Assembly (NCBI RefSeq): GCF_007859935.1
Contig: NZ_SJPO01000006.1
Coordinates: forward strand, 62,001 to 126,000
DNA from: Posidoniimonas polymericola
GTDB lineage: Bacteria > Planctomycetota > Planctomycetia > Pirellulales > Lacipirellulaceae
Length of the DNA: 64,000 bases
Direction of reading: 5' to 3'
The notes under the pieces: model-generated
What the model saw: the letters and a program-made list of their open reading frames with translations, nothing else
Database searches by the model: none
What the model was told of the DNA's origin: nothing
Part shown: one piece after another, positions 9,496 through 17,777 of the stretch
Position numbering within the stretch: position 1 is the stretch's first letter
Layout: the number at the start of each line of letters is the position of its first letter
Position numbers and translations under genes: made by a program

Positions 9496-9912
9496 ATGAC
9501 CCCGGAAAAAATCGAGCTCGTACAGGGCACCTGGGCGAGGGTGGCGCCAAACGCCGATCAGGTCGCGGTGCTGTTCTACGACCGGCTGTTCGAGATTGCG
9601 CCCGAGGTGAAGCCGCTATTCAAAGGCGACATGCAGGAGCAGGGCAAGAAGCTGATGCAGATGTTGTCGCTGGCAGTGAACGGACTGCCAAAGCTCGAGG
9701 CACTCGTCCCCGCGGTGCAGGACATGGGCGTGCGGCACCTCGACTACCGGGTAAAGCCAGAGCACTACGATTCTGTTGGAGCGGCGCTGCTGTGGACCCT
9801 CGAGCAGGGCCTGGGCGAGGACTATACCCCCGAGGTAAGACAGGCATGGACAGAAACCTACGTCACTCTGGCGACCGTCATGAAAGACGCCGCGGCCGCT
9901 GCGGCCGCCTAG
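9496..9912 (+). CDS. Single-domain globin of the Vitreoscilla hemoglobin/flavohemoglobin type
   Basis: A 138-residue globin. It follows the pattern of Vitreoscilla hemoglobin and the globin domain of flavohemoglobins: an FYDRLFEIAPEVKPLF segment with a Tyr at helix position B10 (Y28), and VRHLDYRVKPEHYDSVG with the expected proximal heme ligand H81. No reductase domain follows, so it binds oxygen or nitric oxide and would need a separate reductase. The start at 9496 was chosen over an upstream in-frame codon at 9343 because the globin fold begins directly there and an AGAGGA ribosome-binding site lies eight bases before it. The upstream stretch belongs to the decayed cytochrome gene. The tail is a run of Ala. 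A role in nitric oxide or nitrite stress is an inference from the nitrate genes nearby. Confidence 0.9.
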   Translation: MTPEKIELVQGTWARVAPNADQVAVLFYDRLFEIAPEVKPLFKGDMQEQGKKLMQMLSLAVNGLPKLEALVPAVQDMGVRHLDYRVKPEHYDSVGAALLWTLEQGLGEDYTPEVRQAWTETYVTLATVMKDAAAAAAA

Positions 9913-9937
9913 CGTCTGAAACCGCGATCCGGCGCAG

Positions 9938-9972
9938 AAAAAACCTAGGGCCGCCACACGGGCGGCCCTAGG
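9938..9972 (-). terminator. Intrinsic terminator for the porin gene
   Basis: A perfect 12-bp stem (CCTAGGGCCGCC at 9944-9955 and its complement at 9961-9972) has a five-base loop. On the minus strand the stem is followed directly by a run of six T, which makes it a classical intrinsic terminator for the porin transcript, about 90 bases past that stop codon. On the plus strand it lies 30 bases past the globin stop without a T run, so it may stop that transcript only weakly. Confidence 0.85.
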
Positions 9973-10065
9973 GGAAGGAGGTCTCAATAGCTTCCGAAAG
10001 AGGTTGTCATCTAGCCGCGTCGTCAGAATCCCCGGTCCGACCTGAGCGGCTCGGTCATGACGATC

Positions 10066-11715
10066 TTAGAAATCCAACTCCAACTGGGTGTAGAAGAAGT
10101 TAGCGTTGTCCGTGCCAATAATCTTGCTGCCTCGCCACAGATTGGAGTAGCCAAACAGGATGTTCGACCGCGGATCGAGCTGGTACTTGGCGATCAGGTC
10201 GAGCTCGTTGCCGAAGTCTGTTCCCGCAACCTGCGCCGACGGAACCGCTACGCCCGGGATCGAGTCTCCCGCCTCGGCCGCGCCGAGGTAGTAGTACCAG
10301 GCCAGCAGCGAGAGCTTGCTGCTCGGCTTCATCGTCAGCAGGCAGTTCGGCGAGCTGATGTTTGAGCGGGCGGCCGCGTCGATAAAACCGAGGTACTTGT
10401 GGGCCAGCGGGAACAGCTGGTTGTAGCGGTTGAACACACCATCGGCGGGGGAGTCATTGCCCGACGCGTAGTCGTAGTAGACCCACAGGGTCGGCGACCA
10501 GCTGCCGCCCAGGTTGCGGCCAACGCCGCAGGTGCACATTCCGGCACGGTGATCAAGGCCCAGCCCACTCTGGCGACCGGTCTGCAACGCGGCTTCCATC
10601 TCGTAGAGCCAGTCGCCCGAGCCGCCAAACATCCGTCCGCCGAAAGTGTGGATCGAGAAGTCTGCGCTACCCGCGCTGGCCCCGAACACTGGCGGCACGG
10701 CGGCGTAGGGGTTCTCGTTGTCGTAGCCTAAGTAGAACAAATCGTAGCTAGCCGATTTGGCGCCGGTGTAGGTGGCGTAGACGCCGTAGAACGACTGGTT
10801 GTAGTCTGCTTCGTCAAAGTCGTCCGCAGAGACCGGCACGTAATTCGTGTAGAAGCCGTCGATGGCCCAGTCGTCCGACTTGTGCATCACCTTGACGCCT
10901 TCGAACGTGCGGCGGGTATTGGCCCAGTCCAGCGGCGAAACATGGCGCTGCGCGCCGTAGATCAGCTCCTGACGACCGACCCGAACGGTCGTCGAATCCG
11001 TCAGTCCGACATCGAAGAACAAGTTCAAGAAGTCGCCTGAGTTTCGATCGATTGGGCGCGGATTGTAGGAATCGTTCGACACGACGTCGGCCGAGATGCC
11101 TTCCGCGTACACGCGGAACCAATCATTAACCTTCCAATTGGTGTACAGACGCAACCGAGTCAGCATGAAGTCGTTCGTGGTGTCAAGGAAGCCCAAGTTG
11201 CTCGGCGTGCTGAGTGCCGAACGCCCCATGCCCTCCTCGTGGTGGTAGCGGAGACGCAACTGGCCGCCGATGTCGAGCGTGCCGATCGGCGCGTCCATCA
11301 GCTTCATGCAGTCGCCGAGACAGGTCGGCCCGCACGGCTTCTTCAGGTAGCTGAAGTCGTTGGCGTAGAACACGCCCTTGTGGCTGGTCGCGCACGGGCT
11401 CGGCTTGGCGGCCTTCTTCTTGCAGGTCGGGCAGCCACAGCCGCAGGTGTCGCCACAGCCGGCGCCGCAATCGTCGCCGCAGTCGAAACAATCGCCCGAG
11501 TCGCAACCGCATGACGGTTCGTCACAGCAGCCGCTTAGATAGGAAATCTGCTCTGCGTTGTCGACAGCCACCGCCGGCGAGGCCACGGAGTCGAACAGGT
11601 AGTCGCTCGGCATCTGGAGCGGTTGTTGGGCGGTCGCGACCACGGGGGTCGCCGCCAGCACAGCCAACGCGAGCGCCAGCCGAGTCGGATAAGATTTAAG
11701 GGGCTTACGCATCAT
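10066..11715 (-). CDS. Outer-membrane porin-like beta-barrel protein with a Cys-rich N-terminal segment
   Basis: A 549-residue secreted protein. The signal peptide is residues 1-30 (MMRK, hydrophobic core, ATAQ cleavage region). Residues 63-136 contain 16 Cys, 12 of them in the 36 residues 63-98, with many CGC and CxxC spacings. From about residue 145 the sequence is rich in alternating aromatic and small residues (GGQLRLRYHHEEG, RLRLYTNWKVNDWFRVYAEG, VRVGRQELIYGAQR) and ends LELDF. This is typical of an outer-membrane beta-barrel such as the alginate-export/porin group. The substrate cannot be read from the sequence. The start was placed at the double Met at 11715, because the 12 upstream residues do not improve the signal peptide. 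The Cys-rich part could bind metal or form disulfides in the envelope (inference). Confidence 0.75.
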   Translation of the reverse strand: MMRKPLKSYPTRLALALAVLAATPVVATAQQPLQMPSDYLFDSVASPAVAVDNAEQISYLSGCCDEPSCGCDSGDCFDCGDDCGAGCGDTCGCGCPTCKKKAAKPSPCATSHKGVFYANDFSYLKKPCGPTCLGDCMKLMDAPIGTLDIGGQLRLRYHHEEGMGRSALSTPSNLGFLDTTNDFMLTRLRLYTNWKVNDWFRVYAEGISADVVSNDSYNPRPIDRNSGDFLNLFFDVGLTDSTTVRVGRQELIYGAQRHVSPLDWANTRRTFEGVKVMHKSDDWAIDGFYTNYVPVSADDFDEADYNQSFYGVYATYTGAKSASYDLFYLGYDNENPYAAVPPVFGASAGSADFSIHTFGGRMFGGSGDWLYEMEAALQTGRQSGLGLDHRAGMCTCGVGRNLGGSWSPTLWVYYDYASGNDSPADGVFNRYNQLFPLAHKYLGFIDAAARSNISSPNCLLTMKPSSKLSLLAWYYYLGAAEAGDSIPGVAVPSAQVAGTDFGNELDLIAKYQLDPRSNILFGYSNLWRGSKIIGTDNANFFYTQLELDF

Positions 11716-11751
11716 GCGTCTCGCTATTTGGGCGGTCGAGCGTCGTTCCAT

Positions 11752-12155
11752 CAGCCCGTTGGGACATACCAGGGCTGCTCAGATTGACTACTCGGCTTGA
11801 CTCTACCCAAACCTCCAACCTCCGGCATTTTGCCAGCATGGCTTACCAAGGTTACAAACCACTACTGCAAAAGCACTTACGTTGTGGACACGTAGTTACC
11901 ACCCGGGCATTTGGCGTTCTCTCTACCAGGTAGGCCGAGCTCGCCGATTGCGGACATTATGGGCAGGCATGCCCGACAAACTGGCCGTGCGCAGTCCCTT
12001 GCAGCTATGCCAAGGGAGCCCTAAAGCATTTCACTGCAACAGCTTGCGACCACGAAGACGCCCCGCTACGCCGACAGGCGCAGCAATTGCATCGGTTTCC
12101 TGGTTACTGCCAGCCAAGAGAGCTTGAAGCCGGCTCCCTCCACCAGACCAAGAAT
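11752..12155. other. Divergent intergenic region between porin and response regulator genes
   Basis: About 400 bases separate the porin start (minus) from the response regulator start (plus). Short open frames here have no recognisable similarity or signal sequence. The stretch 11770-11880 is less GC-rich than its surroundings, as expected for promoters of the two divergent genes. The only specific element I can point to is the sigma-54-like site at 12076-12091. Confidence 0.5.
12076..12091 (+). promoter_or_regulatory. Candidate sigma-54 promoter upstream of the NtrC-like gene
   Basis: The site reads AGGCGCAGCAATTGCA. GG at 12077-12078 and GC at 12089-12090 are separated by the required 10 bases, and the TTGCA -12 part is perfect; the -24 part differs from TGGCACG at three positions. 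It lies 65 bases upstream of the chosen ATG. One match in a 400-base GC-rich gap could be chance. Confidence 0.35.
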
Positions 12156-13625
12156 ATGCCCCCCGCGACCGCGACCCCGACAGCCGGTTGGCCGTCCATT
12201 CTCGTGATTGATGACGACCCCCTGATTTCTGTCGTGGTCCGTCGCGCCATGGATGGCATCCAGCACCGCATGCGGACTGCTTTGGACGGGCGGCTTGGCC
12301 TCGACGCGATCTCCGCCGAGCAGCCGGACGTCATCGTGCTCGATAACGTGCTGCCGGATGGTCTGGGGGTAGGCGTCCTCGAGCAGATCCACCAGATGGC
12401 GCCGCAGGTCCCCGTGCTGTTCGTGACGGCCCGCGGCTCGGGCAGCACCGCCATCGAGGCGATGAAGCTGTGCGCGTTTGACTACCTCCCCAAACCGCTG
12501 GACCCATCGAGACTAAAGAGCCAGTTGCGTCGCGCGCTGACACTCAGGCAGATGGTGTCCGCCGACTCTGATCGCAACGCGACCGTACCGGATGCGTCCG
12601 CCGACTGTTCCGCCGAGGCTTCCGATTCGCTAGTGGGTGAGTGCCCCGCCATGCAGGCGGTGTTCAAGGCCATTGGCAAGGTCGCGTCGCAGGATGTGGC
12701 GGTCCTGCTCCGCGGCGAGCACGGCACCGGCAAAGAATCGATCGCCCGCGAGATCCACCGCCACAGCCAGCGGAGCGACGGTCCGCTGCTTAAAATCCAT
12801 TGCCCCGCATTCGACGAGCGGCAACTCGAGCTCGAGATTTTTGGGACCGATGCGCAACCCGGACTCATTGAGAAGGCTGCCGGGGGGACGCTTGTGCTGC
12901 AGGAGATCGGCGGGGTCAGCCTATCGCTGCAATCCAAGCTATTGCCTGTCTTTCGTGACCGGGTCTACCTGCCTGTCGGTTCGAGCAGCCCCGAGCCGGT
13001 CGACGCGCGGATGATCTCGATCACCGGCGAGTCGCTCGAGTCGCGAGTCCGCAGCGGCGATTTCCGCTCCGACCTCTACTACACCCTGGACGCCTTCGTC
13101 ATCACGCTGCCGCCGCTCCGGCAGCGTCGAGGTGACCTGCCGCTGCTGGTCCGGCACAGCCTAGCGAAACTCGCACCGATCTACCGAGGCTTCAGGGTGC
13201 AGTCGCCCAGCATCTCCGACGAGGCCATGCAGTCGCTGTGCAGCCACGTCTGGCCCGGCAACATCGACGAGCTCGAGAGCGTGCTCAAACGCGCGCTGGT
13301 TGAGCAGAAGGGGCACATCCTGCTGGCGGCCGACCTCCGGGAGGTCTTCTCCGGAGACCCGGTAGTGCAGGCTTCCGAAGAGTCGGACGGCGGGCAGTTC
13401 ATCACGGACTGGGTTTCGTTCACGCAGTTGAGGATCGACGGCGGCACCGACACCCTGCACTCCGACGCCATCGAGGAGACCGAACGGAAGGTATTCGCCC
13501 GCGTGCTGCGACACACGGGCGGCAACCAGGCCCACGCGGCGCGGCTGCTGGGGATTACCCGGGCCAGCCTCCGCAAGAAGCTCCGCATGTACAGCATGGC
13601 CGCCCGTCCGACAGACGGCGCCTGA
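12156..13625 (+). CDS. NtrC-family response regulator with degenerate AAA+ domain
   Basis: A 489-residue protein. The receiver is at residues 14-130 (acidic D19-D21, phospho-acceptor D63 in VLDNVLPD, T91, K113). A sigma-54-activator-like AAA+ domain spans about 158-390 with Walker A GEHGTGKES at 187-195. A Fis-type helix-turn-helix closes it (NQAHAARLLGITRASLRKKL). Two hallmark features are missing. After FG (229-230) the chain goes straight to TDAQPGLIEKAAGGTL, so the GAFTGA loop that contacts sigma-54 is absent. The Walker B segment reads LVLQEIG, with Gln (249) where Asp is expected. The protein probably binds ATP poorly or does not hydrolyse it, and should not activate sigma-54 in the usual way; HupR- or TyrR-like regulation is possible (inference). 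The start at 12156 precedes the receiver; an upstream frame to 12087 adds no domain. The kinase gene follows after 22 bases. Confidence 0.85.
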   Translation: MPPATATPTAGWPSILVIDDDPLISVVVRRAMDGIQHRMRTALDGRLGLDAISAEQPDVIVLDNVLPDGLGVGVLEQIHQMAPQVPVLFVTARGSGSTAIEAMKLCAFDYLPKPLDPSRLKSQLRRALTLRQMVSADSDRNATVPDASADCSAEASDSLVGECPAMQAVFKAIGKVASQDVAVLLRGEHGTGKESIAREIHRHSQRSDGPLLKIHCPAFDERQLELEIFGTDAQPGLIEKAAGGTLVLQEIGGVSLSLQSKLLPVFRDRVYLPVGSSSPEPVDARMISITGESLESRVRSGDFRSDLYYTLDAFVITLPPLRQRRGDLPLLVRHSLAKLAPIYRGFRVQSPSISDEAMQSLCSHVWPGNIDELESVLKRALVEQKGHILLAADLREVFSGDPVVQASEESDGGQFITDWVSFTQLRIDGGTDTLHSDAIEETERKVFARVLRHTGGNQAHAARLLGITRASLRKKLRMYSMAARPTDGA

Positions 13626-13647
13626 GACAGCACCGGCCCAGGCCCCG

Positions 13648-15822
13648 ATGAGCAGCAACACCCGACGCGTCAGGCGATCACTAACCCGCGGCCCGTGGCT
13701 GACGGTGCTGTACGTCAGCGCACTAAGCACGGTTGCGTTGCTCACCTGCTGTGGCCAGTGGCTGGTGCAGCGGCAGCTCGTGAACGGCGAGAGCGACTCT
13801 CGCGTTGTCAACATCGCTGGCAGGCAGCGGATGCTGAGCCAACGCCTGGCGAAATCGACCCTGCGGCTCGCGGCCGCCTCGTACGACGCCCCGGCCGACC
13901 GGCGGGAGCTCAGCAGCACGCTCGCACTGTGGTCGAGGAGCCACGAGGCGCTGCAGCACGGCGATGCCGAAATCGGCTTGCCCGGCGACAACTCGGCAGA
14001 AATCCAACGCCTTTTCGGTTCAATCTCCCCCTACTACCGGGCGTTGCGTTCGTCGACGCTTACGCTGCTCGACGCCTCGTCTAGCGAGGCCATGCGGCGG
14101 CGCGCCGTGGAGCAGGTGCAGGCGAAGGAAAAGCTGTTCCTCGAAGGAATGGATGCGATCGTCTCTCAGTACGTGCTCGAGGCGGAGGAGAAGGTGGCGC
14201 GGCTCCGGTCGCTCGAGGCCGGCATCCTGATGCTGACCCTGGCGGTGCTGGCTGCGGAGGGCCTGATCGTGTTCCGCCCCGCGGTGCGTCAGATCGAGAG
14301 GACGCTCAACCGGCTCAGCCGCACGAGCCGACGCCTCCGCTCCGCGAAGCTGCGCGCCGAAGACGCCGACGCGGCCAAGTCACGGTTCCTGGCTAACGTG
14401 AGCCACGAGTTGCGGACCCCCATGACCGCCGTGCTCGGCATGACCGAGCTGGCGCGGAGCGAATCCGACGCCCACCAACGCGACGAGCAGCTCAAGACGG
14501 TCTCGCAGTCGGGCGAGCTGCTCCTCGGCCTGCTGAACGACCTGATTGACTTCGCGCGGATCGACTCTGGCAAGCTGGAGCTCGTCATCCAGCCGTTCTC
14601 GCCGTACGAAGTGCTGGACAGAGTCATCCGCATGATGCAACCGGCTTGCGCCGCGAAGGGCCTGAAGATGGTCCCGATTGTGGGCGTGGACAAGAGCCTC
14701 CGCGTGCTGGGCGACGCCAGGCGACTCGAGCAGGTCCTGCTCAACCTAATCTCGAACGCGATCAAGTGGACCACCGACGGCGCCGTCTCGATACGTTGCG
14801 AGAACGCCGCCCCGCGTGGCTCACTCGTCACGCTCAGCTACAGCGTCCAAGACACCGGCGCCGGCATCAGCCGGGAGCACCACCGGAAGGTGTTCGAACC
14901 CTTCACCCAAGTCGCCGGTGACAAGAGCACGGCACAGGGGGGCGTCGGCCTCGGCCTGGCCATCTGCAAGCGGATCGCCGACGCCATGGGCGCCGAGCTC
15001 GTTCTGACCAGCCGCCCGGAAGTGGGAACCACTGTGCGGCTGACATGTGACTTCTGCGTGGCGCCGCGCGTAAGAGCCCCTGCCGCCTCAACCACGCTCG
15101 TCGGCGTGGCAGAGGGGCTCCGCGCGCTGGTTGTGGAGGACACCGAGGTCATTCAGCCCCTGTTCCGAGGCCATCTTCGACGTCTGGGCTGCCGGACCAC
15201 GGTGGTTGGCACGGGAGAGGACGGCGTGCTGGCGGCGCGCCACGCGCCGTTCGACATCGCGTTTGTCGACCTGCAGTTGCCTGGCATCGACGGGGTCGCT
15301 ACCGCGGAAGAGCTCCGCCGCTCTGCAATCGAAACCGGGCGCCCAATCCGCGTTGTGTGCGTCACGGCCGACGCCAGGTCGTCCCTCGGCGATGAACGCA
15401 TCAATGCGGTCTTCGACTCGGTGCTGATCAAGCCGTTCCAGCGTGACGACCTGGCGAGCGAACTCATGCTCGTCCATCCGCCGCTTGCGGAGACGCTGGA
15501 AAGCGGAACCGGATCAGACCCCGACGCCGACATGCAGCGAGAGCTGACGGAGGTCTACCTGTCGGTTGCCGAACAGCAAGAATCGAGCCTGGCCAACGCG
15601 GTAACCGCAAGCCACTGGAGCGACGCCCGCGTCATCACCCACCGACTGGCGGGGCAGGTCGCCTACTTTGAAAACCCTGAGCTCGTGGAGCGCCTTCGAC
15701 AGCTCGAACACGCCTGCGAGACCTGCAACGCTGGGGGTGCGGTGGTCTTGGCCGAAGAGTGCCTGCAATCGCTTGCCGGATTGCGGGAGCAACTCCTGTC
15801 GAAGGCGATGAGCGTCACCTGA
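13648..15822 (+). CDS. Hybrid sensor histidine kinase with PilJ/NarX-like sensor, receiver and HPt domain
   Basis: A 724-residue membrane kinase. Helix 1 is at residues 17-40, a periplasmic domain at about 41-188 and helix 2 at about 190-210. The periplasmic part opens with RVVNIAGRQRMLSQRLA (52-68), which resembles the P-box of NarX/NarQ nitrate sensors and the PilJ-type sensor domain. Then come HisKA with H253 (NVSHELRTPM), an HATPase domain (NAIKWT, GVGLGLAICKRI), a receiver with D541 (AFVDLQLPG), and a C-terminal HPt domain with H665 (ITHRLAGQ). This gives a complete His-Asp-His relay that could feed the response regulator encoded 22 bases upstream. Nitrate or nitrite as ligand is an inference from the P-box likeness and from the nitrate operon a few kb away; PilJ domains also bind other ligands. 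Confidence 0.87.
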   Translation: MSSNTRRVRRSLTRGPWLTVLYVSALSTVALLTCCGQWLVQRQLVNGESDSRVVNIAGRQRMLSQRLAKSTLRLAAASYDAPADRRELSSTLALWSRSHEALQHGDAEIGLPGDNSAEIQRLFGSISPYYRALRSSTLTLLDASSSEAMRRRAVEQVQAKEKLFLEGMDAIVSQYVLEAEEKVARLRSLEAGILMLTLAVLAAEGLIVFRPAVRQIERTLNRLSRTSRRLRSAKLRAEDADAAKSRFLANVSHELRTPMTAVLGMTELARSESDAHQRDEQLKTVSQSGELLLGLLNDLIDFARIDSGKLELVIQPFSPYEVLDRVIRMMQPACAAKGLKMVPIVGVDKSLRVLGDARRLEQVLLNLISNAIKWTTDGAVSIRCENAAPRGSLVTLSYSVQDTGAGISREHHRKVFEPFTQVAGDKSTAQGGVGLGLAICKRIADAMGAELVLTSRPEVGTTVRLTCDFCVAPRVRAPAASTTLVGVAEGLRALVVEDTEVIQPLFRGHLRRLGCRTTVVGTGEDGVLAARHAPFDIAFVDLQLPGIDGVATAEELRRSAIETGRPIRVVCVTADARSSLGDERINAVFDSVLIKPFQRDDLASELMLVHPPLAETLESGTGSDPDADMQRELTEVYLSVAEQQESSLANAVTASHWSDARVITHRLAGQVAYFENPELVERLRQLEHACETCNAGGAVVLAEECLQSLAGLREQLLSKAMSVT

Positions 15823-16141
15823 GGCTGCAACACGCTCCCGTAGCTCTCCCCTTCGACGGGCGACAGGTTCAACGGGCGAATGGCGTCCTTTGCTGAGCGG
15901 TTTACGGCCCACAGCCCTCGGCGAGCCGTGCCTACGTGCTAGGTTGGGCGGGACGGGCCGCCAAGTTTCCGGGCCGCTTGTTGACTTTCGCCGTAAAGGC
16001 CAGCTACCATGGTAGTTCGGTCCCAAAGGGCGAGGGCCTGGAACACCCGTCGCCCAACTCCCGCGAAAGGCCGCAAGAAGCCTCTCACGGACTCCCCCCT
16101 TTGTGGGACCGTTCCCGCCGATCCCATCCTGGCTGCTTGCG
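15823..16141. other. Intergenic region before the envelope operon
   Basis: About 320 bases without a supported gene, between the hybrid kinase and the first gene of the eight-gene block. Short frames on both strands have no signal peptide, motif or ribosome-binding site worth noting. The one element found is the sigma-70-like promoter at 15981-16010. Confidence 0.5.
15981..16010 (+). promoter_or_regulatory. Candidate sigma-70 promoter of the envelope operon
   Basis: TTGACT at 15981-15986 (five of six consensus bases) and TACCAT at 16005-16010 (four of six) are 18 bases apart. Transcription would begin near 16017, about 125 bases before the first ATG of the operon at 16142. There is no other good -35 hexamer in this gap. 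Confidence 0.45.
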
Positions 16142-17743
16142 ATGACGGAACTACGCCCCCGAAGCGTTCGAACTGCCGCACTCTTGGCGCTGGCGGTTTT
16201 TGCGTTGGCGTCGACCGCCAGTGCCTACACGCCTGAGAGTCCGGAAGTCCAAGCTTTGGTCGAAAAGGGCCTAGCGTTCCTCGCAGAGAACACCGACGCG
16301 CGGCTGGGCGGAAAATGCGTCATCGGCCTGGCCTTTATTAAGTCAGACCAGCCCGACCACCCCCGCGTCAAGGAGGCGGTCGCCGCCTGCCAGGCGGCGA
16401 TTAGCCAGGGCAACGCCGGCAACCCCCGGACAATCTACAGCTGCGGGATGGCCGTTATTTTCTTGTGCGAGCACGACTCCCGTGGCCACTCAGAAATGAT
16501 TCGCTACTACCTGGGCGAGCTGCAGAAGCGTCAGAAGGAGCACGGTGGCTGGGGCTACACCAATGAGCAGATCGGCGACACATCGCAAACCCAGTACGGT
16601 GCGCTCGCCCTGTGGGAGGCCCACCGCCACGGGTTCCGCCCCGAAGACGACACCGCGCGTGGCATGGCGGACTGGCTAATCCGCTCCCAAGACCCAGCCG
16701 GCGGCTGGACCTACAAGGGCGAAACGGCCCCGCTCGGCCAGCGGCAGGCGCAGGACCAGGGCGAGATGACGATCTCGATCGGCGCCGCGGCGATGGGAAG
16801 CGTGCTGATTGCCGCCGACCTGTTCGGGATCTTGCAGCCGGGCGCCGAATTGGCGTCAGAAACAAACGTCCCCGAGGCCCTCCAAGCGGCCGGCGAGAAG
16901 GAGCGCAAAAAGGCGCCCCCGCTGAGCGCCGGCGACCTGCCGCGCGACCTGCTATTCAAGGCCATCAAGGACGGCGACGCCTGGATGACCAAGAAGTACG
17001 AGGTCAGCATCAACCGCTACCAGCTCTACTACATGTACTCGCTCGAACGCTACAAGAGCTTCTACGGACAGCTCGAGGGCGACGCGCCGGACGAGCCCGA
17101 ATGGTACAACAAGGGCTACGAGTGGCTCCAGAAGAACCAGAGTGGCAAGGGCTCCTGGAGCGGCAACTGCGGTGAGAGCGTGGACACCGGCTTTGCCATC
17201 CTGTTCCTGCAGCGGTCAACCCTGAAGAGCATCCGCAAGGGGCTGGGCGAGGGGACCCTGCTGAGCGGGCGCGGGCTGCCGGCGCGGCTCGACTCGATCA
17301 AGCTCAGCCGCGGTCAGATTGTCGCCCAGCAGGCCGCCACCGAAATCGACGACCTCATCAATATGCTTAGCGACGAAGAAGGCTCCGCCCTGGACGCGAT
17401 GGTCAACGACCCGACCGCCCTGGTAGGTGAGATCAACGACCAGAACGGGCGGCGGTTCGAGCAGATCGCCCGCGGCGGCGCCCCGGCCGCCCGCGTGTTG
17501 GCCGTCAGGGCCCTCGGCCGCAGCGGCGACCTCGACTACGCCCCAACGCTGATCTTCGCGCTCACCGACCCCGACAAGCGGGTCGTCCGCGAGGCCCGCG
17601 ACGGGCTCCGCTTTATCAGCCGCAAGTTCGACGGCTACGGGCTGCCCGACGGCTACGACGACCGCCAGCTGCGCGACGTCATCGAGCTGTGGAAGAACTG
17701 GTACCTGTCGATCCGTCCCGACGGCGCGATCAACCTAAACTGA
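16142..17743 (+). CDS. Secreted prenyltransferase/squalene-oxidase-repeat protein with C-terminal HEAT-like region
   Basis: A 533-residue exported protein. The start at 16142 gives a good signal peptide (MTELRPRSVRTAAL, hydrophobic core, ASTASAYT). An upstream in-frame ATG at 16103 would add residues that spoil it. Residues 20-390 contain repeated QxxxGGW-like motifs (HGGWGYTNEQIGDTSQTQYG, DPAGGWTYKGE, GKGSWSGNCGESVDTGFAILFL), which form the alpha/alpha toroid repeats shared by squalene cyclases and prenyltransferases. In planctomycetes such proteins are common and are not expected to be enzymes of sterol synthesis. The C-terminal 120 residues look HEAT-like (AVRALGRSGDLDYAPTLIFAL). It opens an eight-gene block with ExbB/ExbD genes. 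Probable role: structural or binding protein in the periplasm (inference). Confidence 0.8.
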   Translation: MTELRPRSVRTAALLALAVFALASTASAYTPESPEVQALVEKGLAFLAENTDARLGGKCVIGLAFIKSDQPDHPRVKEAVAACQAAISQGNAGNPRTIYSCGMAVIFLCEHDSRGHSEMIRYYLGELQKRQKEHGGWGYTNEQIGDTSQTQYGALALWEAHRHGFRPEDDTARGMADWLIRSQDPAGGWTYKGETAPLGQRQAQDQGEMTISIGAAAMGSVLIAADLFGILQPGAELASETNVPEALQAAGEKERKKAPPLSAGDLPRDLLFKAIKDGDAWMTKKYEVSINRYQLYYMYSLERYKSFYGQLEGDAPDEPEWYNKGYEWLQKNQSGKGSWSGNCGESVDTGFAILFLQRSTLKSIRKGLGEGTLLSGRGLPARLDSIKLSRGQIVAQQAATEIDDLINMLSDEEGSALDAMVNDPTALVGEINDQNGRRFEQIARGGAPAARVLAVRALGRSGDLDYAPTLIFALTDPDKRVVREARDGLRFISRKFDGYGLPDGYDDRQLRDVIELWKNWYLSIRPDGAINLN

Positions 17744-17777
17744 TCCACCACTAAACGAGCCACGACAAACGCACTCG

